From the NCBI RefSeq assembly GCF_001513965.1, contig NZ_KQ948026.1, forward strand, positions 190,681 to 254,680: 64,000 nucleotides of DNA. The letters are read 5' to 3'. Position numbers and translations under genes: made by a program. This DNA is from Streptomyces cellostaticus (lineage in GTDB: Bacteria > Actinomycetota > Actinomycetes > Streptomycetales > Streptomycetaceae). Shown in pieces: positions 56,630-64,000 of this stretch (within the stretch, counting starts at the first letter, position 1; each line of letters starts with the position of its first letter). The notes below the pieces were generated by a model. That model saw only the letters and a list, made by a program, of their open reading frames with translations. It was not told the DNA's origin and did not search any database.

Positions 56630-58717
56630 TCAGCCGCGGTTCAGTTCGAACCAGACCACCTTGCCGGTGCTCAGCCGGGTCGCGCCCCAGCGCCGGGCCA
56701 GCCGGTTGACCAGGTACAGGCCGCGCCCGCCCTCGTCCGTGGCCCGCGCCTGTCTGAGCCGCGGCAGCTGGGGCACATCGTCGCCGACCTCGCAGCGCAG
56801 CACGTCCGTGCGCAGCAGACGCAGCGTGACCGGGCGGGAGGCGTAGCGCACGGCGTTCGTGACCACCTCGCTGATCAGCAGCTCCACCGAGTCCGTCAGG
56901 TCCTCCAGGTCCCAGCGGGCCAGCGCGCGCCGGGCGAGCCGGCGGGCCTGGCCGGGCGCCGAATCCTCCGGCTCCAGGGTCCAGTACGCCACATCGCTCG
57001 GCGCGATCCCGTCGAAGCGGGCCGCGAGCAGCGCGATGTCGTCGTCCCGGTCGCCCGGGCCGAGCATGTCCAGCACCTCGTCGCACAGCGCCTCAAGGGG
57101 CGGCGGATGGTCGGGGCCGGTCAACTGGGCCGTCGCGGCGAGCTTTTCCCGCAGCTGCTCTATGCCGGTCCACACGTCCCGCAGCCGGGACTCCACCAGG
57201 CCGTCGGTGTAGAGGAGCAGCGTGGCCCCCGCGGGCGCGTCCAGCTCGACCGCCTCGAAGTCCACCCCGCCGACCCCGATGGGCGCGCCCGGCGGCACCC
57301 GCAGCACCTCCGCGCGGCCGCCCAGGTGCAGCAGAACGGGCGGCGGATGGCCCGCGTTGGCGATCGTGATGCGGTGCGTGACCGGGTCGTAGACGGCGTA
57401 CAGACAGGTCGCCATGCGGTCGGTGCCCAGGCGCTGCGCCTGCTCGTCCAAGTGGTGCAGCACCTCCTGCGGGGGCAGGTCGAGCCCGGCCAGGGTCTGC
57501 GCGGTCGTGCGCAGCTGGCCCATGATCGCCGCCGAGGTCATGGAGTGCCCCATGACGTCGCCGACCACCAGCGCCACCCGGCTGCCGGGCAGCGGGATCG
57601 CGTCGTACCAGTCGCCGCCCACCCGCGCGGTCTCCGCGGCCGGCAGATAGCGCGAGGCCAGCCGCACCCCGGTCGGCCGGGGCAGGGTCTCGGGCAGCAT
57701 GGTGCGCTGCAACTCGTCGGCGATGTAGGCCTCCCGGCCGTACAGCACCGCCTTGTCGATGCCGAGCGCGCTGTGTGTGGCGAGCTGGGCCGCCACCAGC
57801 AGGTCGTCCGCCTCGAACGCGAGGCGCTCCGGACGGCGCAGGAACAGCGCCGCGCCGATCACCCGGCGCCGGCCGCGCAGCGGCGCGAGGATCGCGTGCT
57901 GCCCGCCCGGTACGAGCGCCTCGCCGCCCTCGCCGAGCAGCTCGGGCAGCGCGGCCCGGGCGGCGGGCGCGTCCGCGAACACCGGCCGCACCCCGCGCAG
58001 TACCTCGTTCAGGGCACCGCCCGGGCGCACCTCGCACAGCTCGGTCGTCAGCGACGACAACTCCGTCAGAGGCGACGGATCCGGCTCCGGCTCGGGGAAC
58101 GGCGGGAGCAACAGGCCCTCGGTGTCCCGCTCGTCCGGTATCCGGTCGGTCCGGCGCAGCCGCAGCACCACCGGGCCGGTGGGACGCTCGTCACCGACCG
58201 GCAGCGGGTCGCGCAAATAGACCAGGATCGCGTCCGAGAACGTCGGCACGGTGGCCCGGCACAGCCCCATCACGATCTCGTCCAGGTCGATGCCGCGGGC
58301 GATCCGCCGGGTCGCCGCGCCCACGAACCGCAGCCGGTCCCCGTCGCGCCGCATCGGCATCGGCCGCCCCGGCGGCAGACCGCGCCCGGTACGGCGCTCC
58401 TGGTCGCCCGGCGTCTTCTCCTCCTCGGTGCCCGGCTGCGGCGGAATGCCCTCCGGCGCGGGACGCGGCCGGTGGGTGTCGGGCTCGGCGGTGGCGGGCT
58501 GGGAGTGTTCGGGGCCGTTGACTGGGGGCTCCTTCCCCTTGTTCCCCTTGCCGCAGGGCGTGTTCGTCGTCGGGCCGGACGGCGTCCCGTCGGCCCGGGC
58601 CTGCGCCGGTAAGGCCGGGTTGCCGAGCGGTTTCGGGGTACGCAGGAGCGCCCCGCGGGCCTCCGCGGGGTCGACGCCCGGCTGGGGGCGTTCGAAGGAG
58701 GTGGGCTGCTCCGTCAC
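56630..58717 (-). CDS. GAF-SpoIIE phosphatase fused to a HATPase domain
   Basis: The 695-residue regulator has a disordered Pro-rich N-terminus (about 1-125), a GAF-like sensor (about 135-325), a PPM-type SpoIIE phosphatase (about 340-560; AADETARVGGDWYDA-like metal region, then VGDVMGHSMTSAAIMGQLRT and DGLVESR) and a C-terminal HATPase_c kinase-like domain (about 590-690; ELLISEVVTNAVRYAS, DEGGRGLYLVNRLA). It resembles multi-domain partner-switching regulators that control sigma-factor antagonists in Streptomyces. GTG at 58717 has no Shine-Dalgarno, so it may be leaderless. Confidence 0.93.
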   Translation of the reverse strand: MTEQPTSFERPQPGVDPAEARGALLRTPKPLGNPALPAQARADGTPSGPTTNTPCGKGNKGKEPPVNGPEHSQPATAEPDTHRPRPAPEGIPPQPGTEEEKTPGDQERRTGRGLPPGRPMPMRRDGDRLRFVGAATRRIARGIDLDEIVMGLCRATVPTFSDAILVYLRDPLPVGDERPTGPVVLRLRRTDRIPDERDTEGLLLPPFPEPEPDPSPLTELSSLTTELCEVRPGGALNEVLRGVRPVFADAPAARAALPELLGEGGEALVPGGQHAILAPLRGRRRVIGAALFLRRPERLAFEADDLLVAAQLATHSALGIDKAVLYGREAYIADELQRTMLPETLPRPTGVRLASRYLPAAETARVGGDWYDAIPLPGSRVALVVGDVMGHSMTSAAIMGQLRTTAQTLAGLDLPPQEVLHHLDEQAQRLGTDRMATCLYAVYDPVTHRITIANAGHPPPVLLHLGGRAEVLRVPPGAPIGVGGVDFEAVELDAPAGATLLLYTDGLVESRLRDVWTGIEQLREKLAATAQLTGPDHPPPLEALCDEVLDMLGPGDRDDDIALLAARFDGIAPSDVAYWTLEPEDSAPGQARRLARRALARWDLEDLTDSVELLISEVVTNAVRYASRPVTLRLLRTDVLRCEVGDDVPQLPRLRQARATDEGGRGLYLVNRLARRWGATRLSTGKVVWFELNRG

Positions 58718-59010
58718 GCGTGTCGCATCCGTCCGTCCGGGGCTGCGCGCCGGGCGCGCAAGTGGTCCCGCCGAAATGCCGATACCCGGAATACGTGCCC
58801 CAGGAACGGAATTCCTGCGTGGTCAGAGGTTGTTCCTGTGCCACCGGCGCACCCTGCCGGGTCCGTGGTGTTGCCCTCGTACCCCTCGCTCACGTCCTGC
58901 CGCCCCCTCGGTGACGTATGGTCAAGCCCGGCACATGCTCCGGGAGTTGCACTGAAGCGCCCTTGCGGAGGACGATCCTACGGTTGTGCACCGGGGGCGC
59001 ATCAAGAGTC

Positions 59011-59700
59011 TCATGAGGACACGTGCGCGGGCGTGCGGTCCCAGTCCTCGGGGAGAGACGGTACCGTCCAGGACGGATCCGGGCGCCAGTGCGGCCAGCC
59101 GTCCGAGAACGGCGGGCCCCAGGCGTCGATCGCCGCCACCGCGGCCTGTCCGGCCGCCCGCACCCGTTCGGCCGTCGACGCGTTCATCAGCCCGTCCCGC
59201 TGGGCCTGCGCGAACTCGTCCTCGTCCCGCCAGTGCCAGCTGCGGTCGGGGTTCACGGAGATGTCCAGAAAATAGTCCACGGAGTCCACCCCGCCCGCCC
59301 AACGGGCTAGCGGTCGTTCGAGGTTGACGTACCAGTTCTTGAACCGCCAGCCCGGATCCCAGAACAGCCACACGGACCAGGGATCGCCGGGCCGGGCCAG
59401 CTTCAGCACGCCCGTGCCGAACCACCGGTCCCGCTGCACCGCGCGAGGCTTGGTGTAGCGGGTCTCCAGCGGCTCCAGGTGCACGGGCGTCCCGTCGGCC
59501 AGCACCGGCTTGACGCACTCGGTGCCGGGCGCCATCCACACCGCGAGCAGCTCCTCGTCGTCCCGGACGACCGTGACGGGCCGCGCGATGTGGAAGTGCT
59601 CACCGGCGTTCTCCCGGTACCGCCACAGGATCTGTGTCCCGGGGGCCCAGTACGTCGCAGGTCCCGCTGCCACTCGCCTCACCGCTCCGTCGTCCGTCAT
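59011..59700 (-). CDS. DUF402 (FomD-like) protein
   Basis: The 229-residue protein MTDDGAVRRVAAGPATYWAP... has the DUF402 signatures WVYRFWDPGW-type (VWLFWDPGWRFKNWYVNLER), the DYFLDISVNPDRSWHWRDED block and a C-terminal helical segment. DUF402/FomD-like proteins include nucleoside diphosphate and CMP-phosphonate hydrolases. A TAATAT hexamer lies 6 nt before the ATG and there is no Shine-Dalgarno, so the mRNA is probably leaderless. It lies just downstream of fumC on the same strand. Confidence 0.85.
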   Translation of the reverse strand: MTDDGAVRRVAAGPATYWAPGTQILWRYRENAGEHFHIARPVTVVRDDEELLAVWMAPGTECVKPVLADGTPVHLEPLETRYTKPRAVQRDRWFGTGVLKLARPGDPWSVWLFWDPGWRFKNWYVNLERPLARWAGGVDSVDYFLDISVNPDRSWHWRDEDEFAQAQRDGLMNASTAERVRAAGQAAVAAIDAWGPPFSDGWPHWRPDPSWTVPSLPEDWDRTPAHVSS

Positions 59701-59772
59701 GGACAGATATTAGGTGCCGCAGGCATACGACGCTGCGGCGCGCGTCACGGTTCAACGCGGCGGGAGTTCTTG

Positions 59773-61158
59773 TTACGGGCGCGTCATCCGCAGGACATCC
59801 AGGGCCTCGTCCAACTGCTCCAGGGTGAGGTCACCGCGCTCCACGTACCCGCCCTCCAGCACGACCTCCCGGATGGTCTTCCGCTCCGCCAGGGACTTCT
59901 TGGCGACCTTCGCGGCCTCTTCGTAGCCGATGTACTTGTTGAGCGGGGTCACCACGGAGGGGGACGACTCGGCGTATTCGCGGGCCCGTTCGCGGTCGGC
60001 CTCGATGCCGTCGACGGTCCGGTCGGCCAGCAGCCGCGAGACGTTCGCGAGCAGCCGGACGGATTCGAGGACGTTCTTCGCGATGACCGGGAGCATGACG
60101 TTCAGCTCGAAGTTCCCGGAGGCGCCGGCGGTCGCGATGGCGGCGTCGTTGCCGATCACTTGCGCCGCGACCATCAGCACGGCCTCCGGGATCACCGGGT
60201 TGACCTTGCCCGGCATGATCGACGACCCCGGCTGGAGGTCGGGCAGCCGGATCTCGGCGAGCCCGGTACGCGGCCCGGACGCCATCCACCTCAGATCATT
60301 GGCGATCTTCGTGAGCCCCACCGCGATGGTCCGCAGCTGCCCGCTGGTCTCCACGATCCCGTCCCGGGCACCCTGCGCCTCGAAGTGGTCCCGGGCCTCG
60401 GTGAGAGGCAGACCGGTGGCTCGGCCGACCTCCTTGATCACGGCGGCGGAGAAACCGGGGGGCGTGTTGATCCCGGTCCCGACGGCGGTACCGCCCAACG
60501 GCAGCTCGGCGAGCCGGGGGAGAGACGCGTTCAGCCGCTCGACGCCGTACCGCACCTGGGCCGCGTACCCGCCGAACTCCTGCCCCAGCGTCACGGGTGT
60601 GGCGTCCATGAGGTGGGTCCGCCCGGACTTCACGACATCGGCGAACTCCTCGGACTTGCGGGTGAGGGAGTCGGCGAGATGGTCGAGGGCAGGGATCAGG
60701 TCGCGGGTGACGGCGGCGGTGGCGGCGATGTGGAGGGACGAGGGGAACACGTCGTTGGACGACTGGGAGGCGTTGACGTGGTCGTTGGGGTGGACGTCCC
60801 GCCCGAGCCGCTCACTCGCCAGCGTGGCGATGACCTCGTTGGTGTTCATGTTGGACGAGGTGCCCGACCCGGTCTGGAACACGTCGATGGGGAAGTGCTC
60901 GTCCCACTTGCCCTCGGCGACCTCGGCGGCCGCCTCCTGGATGGCCTCGGCGACGTCCTTGTCGACCACTCCGAGCTGCGCGTTCACCTGGGCGGCGGCG
61001 CCCTTGATGCGCGCGAGGGCCTCGATGTGGGCGCGTTCGAGACGCTGGCCGGAGATGGGGAAGTTCTCGACGGCACGCTGGGTCTGGGCGCGCCACTTGG
61101 CGTCTGCGGGGACGCGTACCTCGCCCATGGAGTCGTGCTCGATGCGGTAGTCGCTCAT
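59773..61158 (-). CDS. fumC: Class II fumarate hydratase
   Basis: The 461-residue iron-independent fumarase of the TCA cycle interconverts fumarate and malate. The signature GSSIMPGKVNP and the segments GSGTSSNMNTNEVIA, HVNASQSSNDVFPS and TGIN-type loops (VGTGINTPPGFS) mark the aspartase/fumarase superfamily. ATG at 61158 (MSDYRIEHDSMGEV) matches the usual length; 8 additional N-terminal codons upstream are unlikely. A class I enzyme gene lies 380 bp upstream. Confidence 0.97.
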   Translation of the reverse strand: MSDYRIEHDSMGEVRVPADAKWRAQTQRAVENFPISGQRLERAHIEALARIKGAAAQVNAQLGVVDKDVAEAIQEAAAEVAEGKWDEHFPIDVFQTGSGTSSNMNTNEVIATLASERLGRDVHPNDHVNASQSSNDVFPSSLHIAATAAVTRDLIPALDHLADSLTRKSEEFADVVKSGRTHLMDATPVTLGQEFGGYAAQVRYGVERLNASLPRLAELPLGGTAVGTGINTPPGFSAAVIKEVGRATGLPLTEARDHFEAQGARDGIVETSGQLRTIAVGLTKIANDLRWMASGPRTGLAEIRLPDLQPGSSIMPGKVNPVIPEAVLMVAAQVIGNDAAIATAGASGNFELNVMLPVIAKNVLESVRLLANVSRLLADRTVDGIEADRERAREYAESSPSVVTPLNKYIGYEEAAKVAKKSLAERKTIREVVLEGGYVERGDLTLEQLDEALDVLRMTRP

Positions 61159-61281
61159 GGCAGTTACAGCGATCCGGAGCACCGCATTGTTCCCGAGCGT
61201 TACGCTGAGTGAGGCAACGGCGCCGTCCTGGGCACAGGCCGGGGGTCCAGGGGGCGGAGCCCCCTGGAACGGCCACCGGGA

Positions 61282-61364
61282 CTAGGCCAGCCCGGGCCCC
61301 CGCACCGGAATCGACGTGAACGTCGGCTGCGGCGCCGGGTCCTGGAAGAAGTCGTTGCCCTTGT
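61282..61364 (-). pseudogene. Duplicated fragment of the fumB 3' end
   Basis: Read on the minus strand, 83 nt encode NKGNDFFQDPAPQPTFTSIP-VRGPGLA and a TAG stop, matching the true fumB C-terminus (DKGNDFFQDPAPAPTFTSIP-VRGPGLA) at 61538-61620. Roughly 10 of 79 aligned bases differ, so the copy is diverged. It lacks any start and lies downstream of the intact gene, separated by a REP-like element. Confidence 0.93.
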
Positions 61365-61377
61365 TCGTCCGACGGCA

Positions 61378-61480
61378 CCACTCAGCCCGTCCGGCGTTTG
61401 AGGACGAGGCCCGTTCGGGGCCGATCGGCGGTCTGGGGGCGGAGCCCCCAGGGCCGGGGGCGAAGGGGCAGCGCCCCTGG
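61378..61480. repeat. REP-like Streptomyces intergenic palindromic element
   Basis: The sequence contains CGTCCGGCGTTTGAGGACGA near 61388, the palindromic hairpin CTGGGGGC-GGA-GCCCCCAG at 61433-61451 and the inverted AGGGGCAGCGCCCCT near 61464. These blocks recur in Streptomyces intergenic regions and resemble REP/attenuator-type elements. A related hairpin (CCAGGGGGC-GGA-GCCCCCTGG) is at about 61234-61254, so the fumB fragment is bracketed by two such structures. Confidence 0.75.
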
Positions 61481-61537
61481 GGATGGGACGGGTAGGGGCG
61501 GCGGGGGCGAGATCCATCCCCCGCCGCACCAGAGGCA

Positions 61538-63211
61538 CTACGCCAGCCCGGGGCCCCGTACGGGAATCGAAGTGAACGTCGGAGCCGGGGCGGGATCCTG
61601 GAAGAAGTCGTTGCCCTTGTCGTCCACGACGACGAACGCCGGGAAGTCCTCGACCTCGATCTTCCAGACGGCCTCCATGCCGAGTTCCTCGTACTCCACG
61701 ACCTCGACCTTCTTGATGCAGTCCTGGGCGAGCCGCGCGGCCGGGCCGCCGATGGAGCCGAGGTAGAAGCCGCCGTGGGTGCCGCAGGCGTCGGTGACCT
61801 GCTTGCTGCGGTTGCCCTTCGCCAGCATCACCTTCGAACCGCCCGCCGCCTGGAACTGCTCCACGTAGGAGTCCATGCGGCCGGCCGTGGTCGGGCCGAA
61901 GGAACCGGAGGCGTACCCCTCGGGGGTCTTGGCCGGACCCGCGTAGTACACCGGGTGGTCCTTCAGGTACTGCGGCATCTCCTCGCCCGCGTCCAGCCGC
62001 TCCTTGATCTTGGCGTGCGCGATGTCACGGGCCACGACCAGCGGGCCGGTGAGGGAGAGGCGGGTCTTGACCGGGTACTTGGTCAGCTCGGCGAGGATCG
62101 TCTCCATCGGCTGGTTGAGGTCGATGCGGACCACGTCCTCGTCGGAGGACTCCAGGTGCTCGTCCGTCGTCTCCGGCAGGAACCGCGCCGGGTCCTTCTC
62201 CAGCTGCTCCAGGAAGACGCCCTCGGCGGTGATCTTCGCGACGGCCTGGCGGTCGGCCGAGCAGGAGACGGCGATGGCGACCGGGCAGGAGGCGCCGTGG
62301 CGGGGCAGGCGGATGACCCGTACGTCGTGGCAGAAGTACTTGCCGCCGAACTGTGCGCCGATGCCGATCTTCTGCGTCAGCTCGAAGACCTTCTCCTCCA
62401 GCTCCTTGTCCCGGAAGCCGTGGCCGAGCGGCGAGCCCTCGGTGGGGGCGTCGTCCAGGTAGTGCGCGGAGGCGTACTTCGCGGTCTTCAGCGCGTACTC
62501 GGCGCTCGTGCCGCCGACGGTGATCGCCAGGTGGTACGGCGGGCAGGCGGCCGTACCGAGCGAGCGGATCTTCTCCTCCAGGAACTTCATCATGGAGGCC
62601 TCGTTCAGGACGGCCTTCGTCTCCTGGTAGAGGAAGGACTTGTTGGCGGAGCCGCCGCCCTTCGCCATGAACAGGAACTTGTAGGCGCCGCCGTCGGTCG
62701 CGTACAGCTCGATCTGTGCCGGGAGGTTGGAGCCGGTGTTCCTCTCCTCCCACATGGTGAGCGGAGCCATCTGCGAATAGCGCAGGTTCAGCTTGGTGTA
62801 GGCGTCGTAGATGCCGTGCGACAGGTGCTTGGCGTCCTCACCTTCGGTGAGGACGTTCTGCCCGCGCTTGCCCATGACGATCGCCGTGCCGGTGTCCTGG
62901 CACATCGGGAGCACACCGGCCGCCGCGATGTTGGCGTTCTTCAGCAGGTCGAGCGCGACGAACTTGTCGTTGCCGGACGCCTCCGGGTCGTCGATGATGC
63001 GCCGCAGCTGAGCCAGGTGTGCGGGCCGCAGGTAGTGCTGGATGTCGTGGATGGCCTCCTCGGCCAGCTTGCGCAGCGCCTCCGGCTCCACCTTGAGGAA
63101 TGTCCGCCCGTCGGGCCCCTCCACGGTCGAGACGCCCTCGGACGTCACCAGCCGGTACGGGGTGGTGTCCTCACCCTGGGGGAGCAGATCGGTGTATGCG
63201 AACTCAGGCAT
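61538..63211 (-). CDS. fumB: Class I (iron-sulfur) fumarate hydratase
   Basis: The 557-residue enzyme has the [4Fe-4S] hydro-lyase alpha region (Cys104 in LPMCQDTGTA) and further conserved Cys in AACPPYHLAITVGG, VSCSADRQAVAK and QVTDACGTHGG. The beta region (KTRLSLTGPLVVARDIAHAK, GPTTAGRMDSYVEQF) is fused C-terminally as in single-chain class I fumarases. It hydrates fumarate in the TCA cycle with an oxygen-labile cluster, complementing FumC. GAGGAATGGG precedes the ATG at 63211. Confidence 0.96.
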   Translation of the reverse strand: MPEFAYTDLLPQGEDTTPYRLVTSEGVSTVEGPDGRTFLKVEPEALRKLAEEAIHDIQHYLRPAHLAQLRRIIDDPEASGNDKFVALDLLKNANIAAAGVLPMCQDTGTAIVMGKRGQNVLTEGEDAKHLSHGIYDAYTKLNLRYSQMAPLTMWEERNTGSNLPAQIELYATDGGAYKFLFMAKGGGSANKSFLYQETKAVLNEASMMKFLEEKIRSLGTAACPPYHLAITVGGTSAEYALKTAKYASAHYLDDAPTEGSPLGHGFRDKELEEKVFELTQKIGIGAQFGGKYFCHDVRVIRLPRHGASCPVAIAVSCSADRQAVAKITAEGVFLEQLEKDPARFLPETTDEHLESSDEDVVRIDLNQPMETILAELTKYPVKTRLSLTGPLVVARDIAHAKIKERLDAGEEMPQYLKDHPVYYAGPAKTPEGYASGSFGPTTAGRMDSYVEQFQAAGGSKVMLAKGNRSKQVTDACGTHGGFYLGSIGGPAARLAQDCIKKVEVVEYEELGMEAVWKIEVEDFPAFVVVDDKGNDFFQDPAPAPTFTSIPVRGPGLA

Positions 63212-63344
63212 CTCAGCCCATTCCTCACTCTGACGGACGGCCGCCCGCCGACGCTGGCGGGCCTCACCAGCGTAGAACCTGCCGCCGGCACGGAACCTGT
63301 GAGGTAAGGCTCAGTTGCCGGACACGCCAGGCGCCCCGCCCCCT

Positions 63345-63379
63345 AGTCGCGATCTATCGCGTTTCGGTACGCTGCTGTC
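63345..63379 (+). promoter_or_regulatory. Leaderless promoter with CGCGAT palindrome for the DUF1707 gene
   Basis: CGCGAT-CT-ATCGCG (63348-63361) is a palindrome, and TACGCT lies 6 nt upstream of the GTG at 63380. There is no Shine-Dalgarno, so the mRNA is probably leaderless and the palindrome sits at the -35 position, a likely repressor site. Confidence 0.65.
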
Positions 63380-64000
63380 GTGGACCTTCACAAGCATGCC
63401 CAGCCGCAGGACAGCGCGCCGCACGTGGCCAAGCTGCGCGCCTCGGACGCCGACCGTGACCGTGTCGCCGACATCCTCCACGAGGCCCTGGCCGAGGGCC
63501 GGCTGACCGCCGACGAGCACGCCGAGCGGGTGGAGGGGGTGCTGAGCGCCAAGACGGTCGGTGAGCTGGAGGTCTTCATCCGGGACCTGCCGGCCGCCCA
63601 GCGTCCGAACCCCGCCTACACGGCCGTCCCGTCCCGGCCCACGCCCGGGGCGATCCCGGTCGAGGCCGACGCCAACGTGGTGGCCGTCTTCAGCAGCGCG
63701 GTGCGCCGGGGCCGCTGGCGCGCGGGGCGCCGGCTGCACGCCTACTCGGTCTTCGGCAGCGTCGAGATCGACCTCAGCGAAGCGATCTTCGAGTACCAGC
63801 AGGTCGTCATCAAGGCCGTCTCGGTCTTCGGGGACATCCAGATCCGCGTCCCGGAGAACGTGTCGCTGCGCGGCACCGGCGGCGGCGTGCTGGGCAACTT
63901 CGAGGTCGACACGCTGGATTCGGTCGACTCCCAGGCGCCTGTGGTCTACGTCGACGGGTGGGCCGTACTCGGCAACGTCGAGGCGCGGCCCAGGCGGGGC
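63380..64000 (+). CDS. DUF1707 (SHOCT-like) protein, partial at the window edge
   Basis: The first 207 codons (GTG, VDLHKHAQPQDSAPHVAKLR) run to the end of the window. An N-terminal DUF1707 domain (about 18-75: LRASDADRDRVADILHEALA, EGRLTADEHAERVEGVLSAK) is followed by a linker and a beta-rich region with repeating SVFGSVEIDL/SVFGDIQIRV/GNFEVDTLDS strands like the DUF4097/LiaF-type beta-helix. No signal peptide is seen. DUF1707 proteins are small DNA-binding-like or membrane-stress modules in actinobacteria; the role here is unknown. Confidence 0.88.
   Translation, partial: MDLHKHAQPQDSAPHVAKLRASDADRDRVADILHEALAEGRLTADEHAERVEGVLSAKTVGELEVFIRDLPAAQRPNPAYTAVPSRPTPGAIPVEADANVVAVFSSAVRRGRWRAGRRLHAYSVFGSVEIDLSEAIFEYQQVVIKAVSVFGDIQIRVPENVSLRGTGGGVLGNFEVDTLDSVDSQAPVVYVDGWAVLGNVEARPRRG

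Larger units (their letters stand above)
61159..61537. other. Intergenic region between fumC and fumB
   Basis: This 379-bp gap contains, from left to right, the fumC promoter region, a GC hairpin at 61229-61260, a duplicated fragment of the fumB 3' end (61282-61364), and a REP-like palindromic element (about 61380-61480). No intact gene is present. Confidence 0.7.

Overview
The window is chromosomal DNA from a Streptomyces or a close relative. GC is very high with strong third-position bias, GTG/TTG starts and many apparently leaderless genes are present, and the gene set is typical of the genus: a DUF397/XRE/HATPase trio, DasR-type boxes on a chitinase, a Tad pilus locus, ahpCD-oxyR, and paired class I and class II fumarases. 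No rRNA, tRNA, phage, insertion sequence or CRISPR was seen.

Layout. 0-2.8 kb: tail of a translationally coupled operon ending in a Ycf46-like AAA+ ATPase. 2.9-7.3 kb: a PH-like protein, a secreted M14 carboxypeptidase, an SseB/DUF1266-like protein and a lipoprotein. 7.3-9.0 kb: a WhiJ/AbaA-type regulatory trio. 9.0-10.9 kb: a secreted GH18 chitinase with two DasR boxes. 11.1-22.3 kb: a Tad/Flp pilus locus (CpaB, TadZ, two TadE-like pseudopilins, TadA, TadB, TadC, a histidine kinase/response regulator pair, Flp pilin, TadG-like protein, lipoprotein, OmpA-like protein); the prepilin peptidase is not in the window. 22.4-23.6 kb: a patch of decayed defence and addiction genes (orphan RHH antitoxin with a palindromic operator, a stub of a ScoMcrA-like endonuclease, a truncated toxin-like ORF coupled to a HigA-like antitoxin, and a DUF192 gene relic). 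23.9-30.8 kb: a type VII secretion-like accessory island (three helical WxG-like proteins, a mycosin protease, a 746-residue protein, a lipoprotein) without the core EccBCDE machinery, lying between the DUF192 relic and an intact DUF192 gene.

31.1-40.9 kb is housekeeping: DUF192, an F420-type oxidoreductase, a GNAT acetyltransferase, a divergent DinB/methyltransferase pair, a C-rich small RNA resembling 6C RNA, a cis-prenyltransferase, a PIN-PhoH ATPase, a secreted lytic transglycosylase-like protein, and an AI-2E-family transporter converging with a small membrane protein. 40.9-45.6 kb encodes a giant secreted protein combining a transglycosylase-like and an SGNH-hydrolase domain, plus a small Cys-rich exported protein. 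46-48.2 kb is the divergent ahpCD/oxyR peroxide-stress module. 48.3-49.1 kb is a striking noncoding minisatellite with a 286-bp higher-order repeat. 49.1-52.7 kb is a PadR-controlled ABC transporter operon, followed by an SPFH/RHH pair, a class A penicillin-binding protein, a SpoIIE-type phosphatase fused to an anti-sigma-like kinase domain, a DUF402 protein, fumC, fumB and a partial DUF1707 gene.

Best candidates for something undescribed: the AAA+ operon at the left edge, the T7SS-like island without its core, the 48.3-49.1 kb minisatellite, and the duplicated 3' end of fumB linked to a REP-like element. All assignments come from reading the sequence; no database search was possible.
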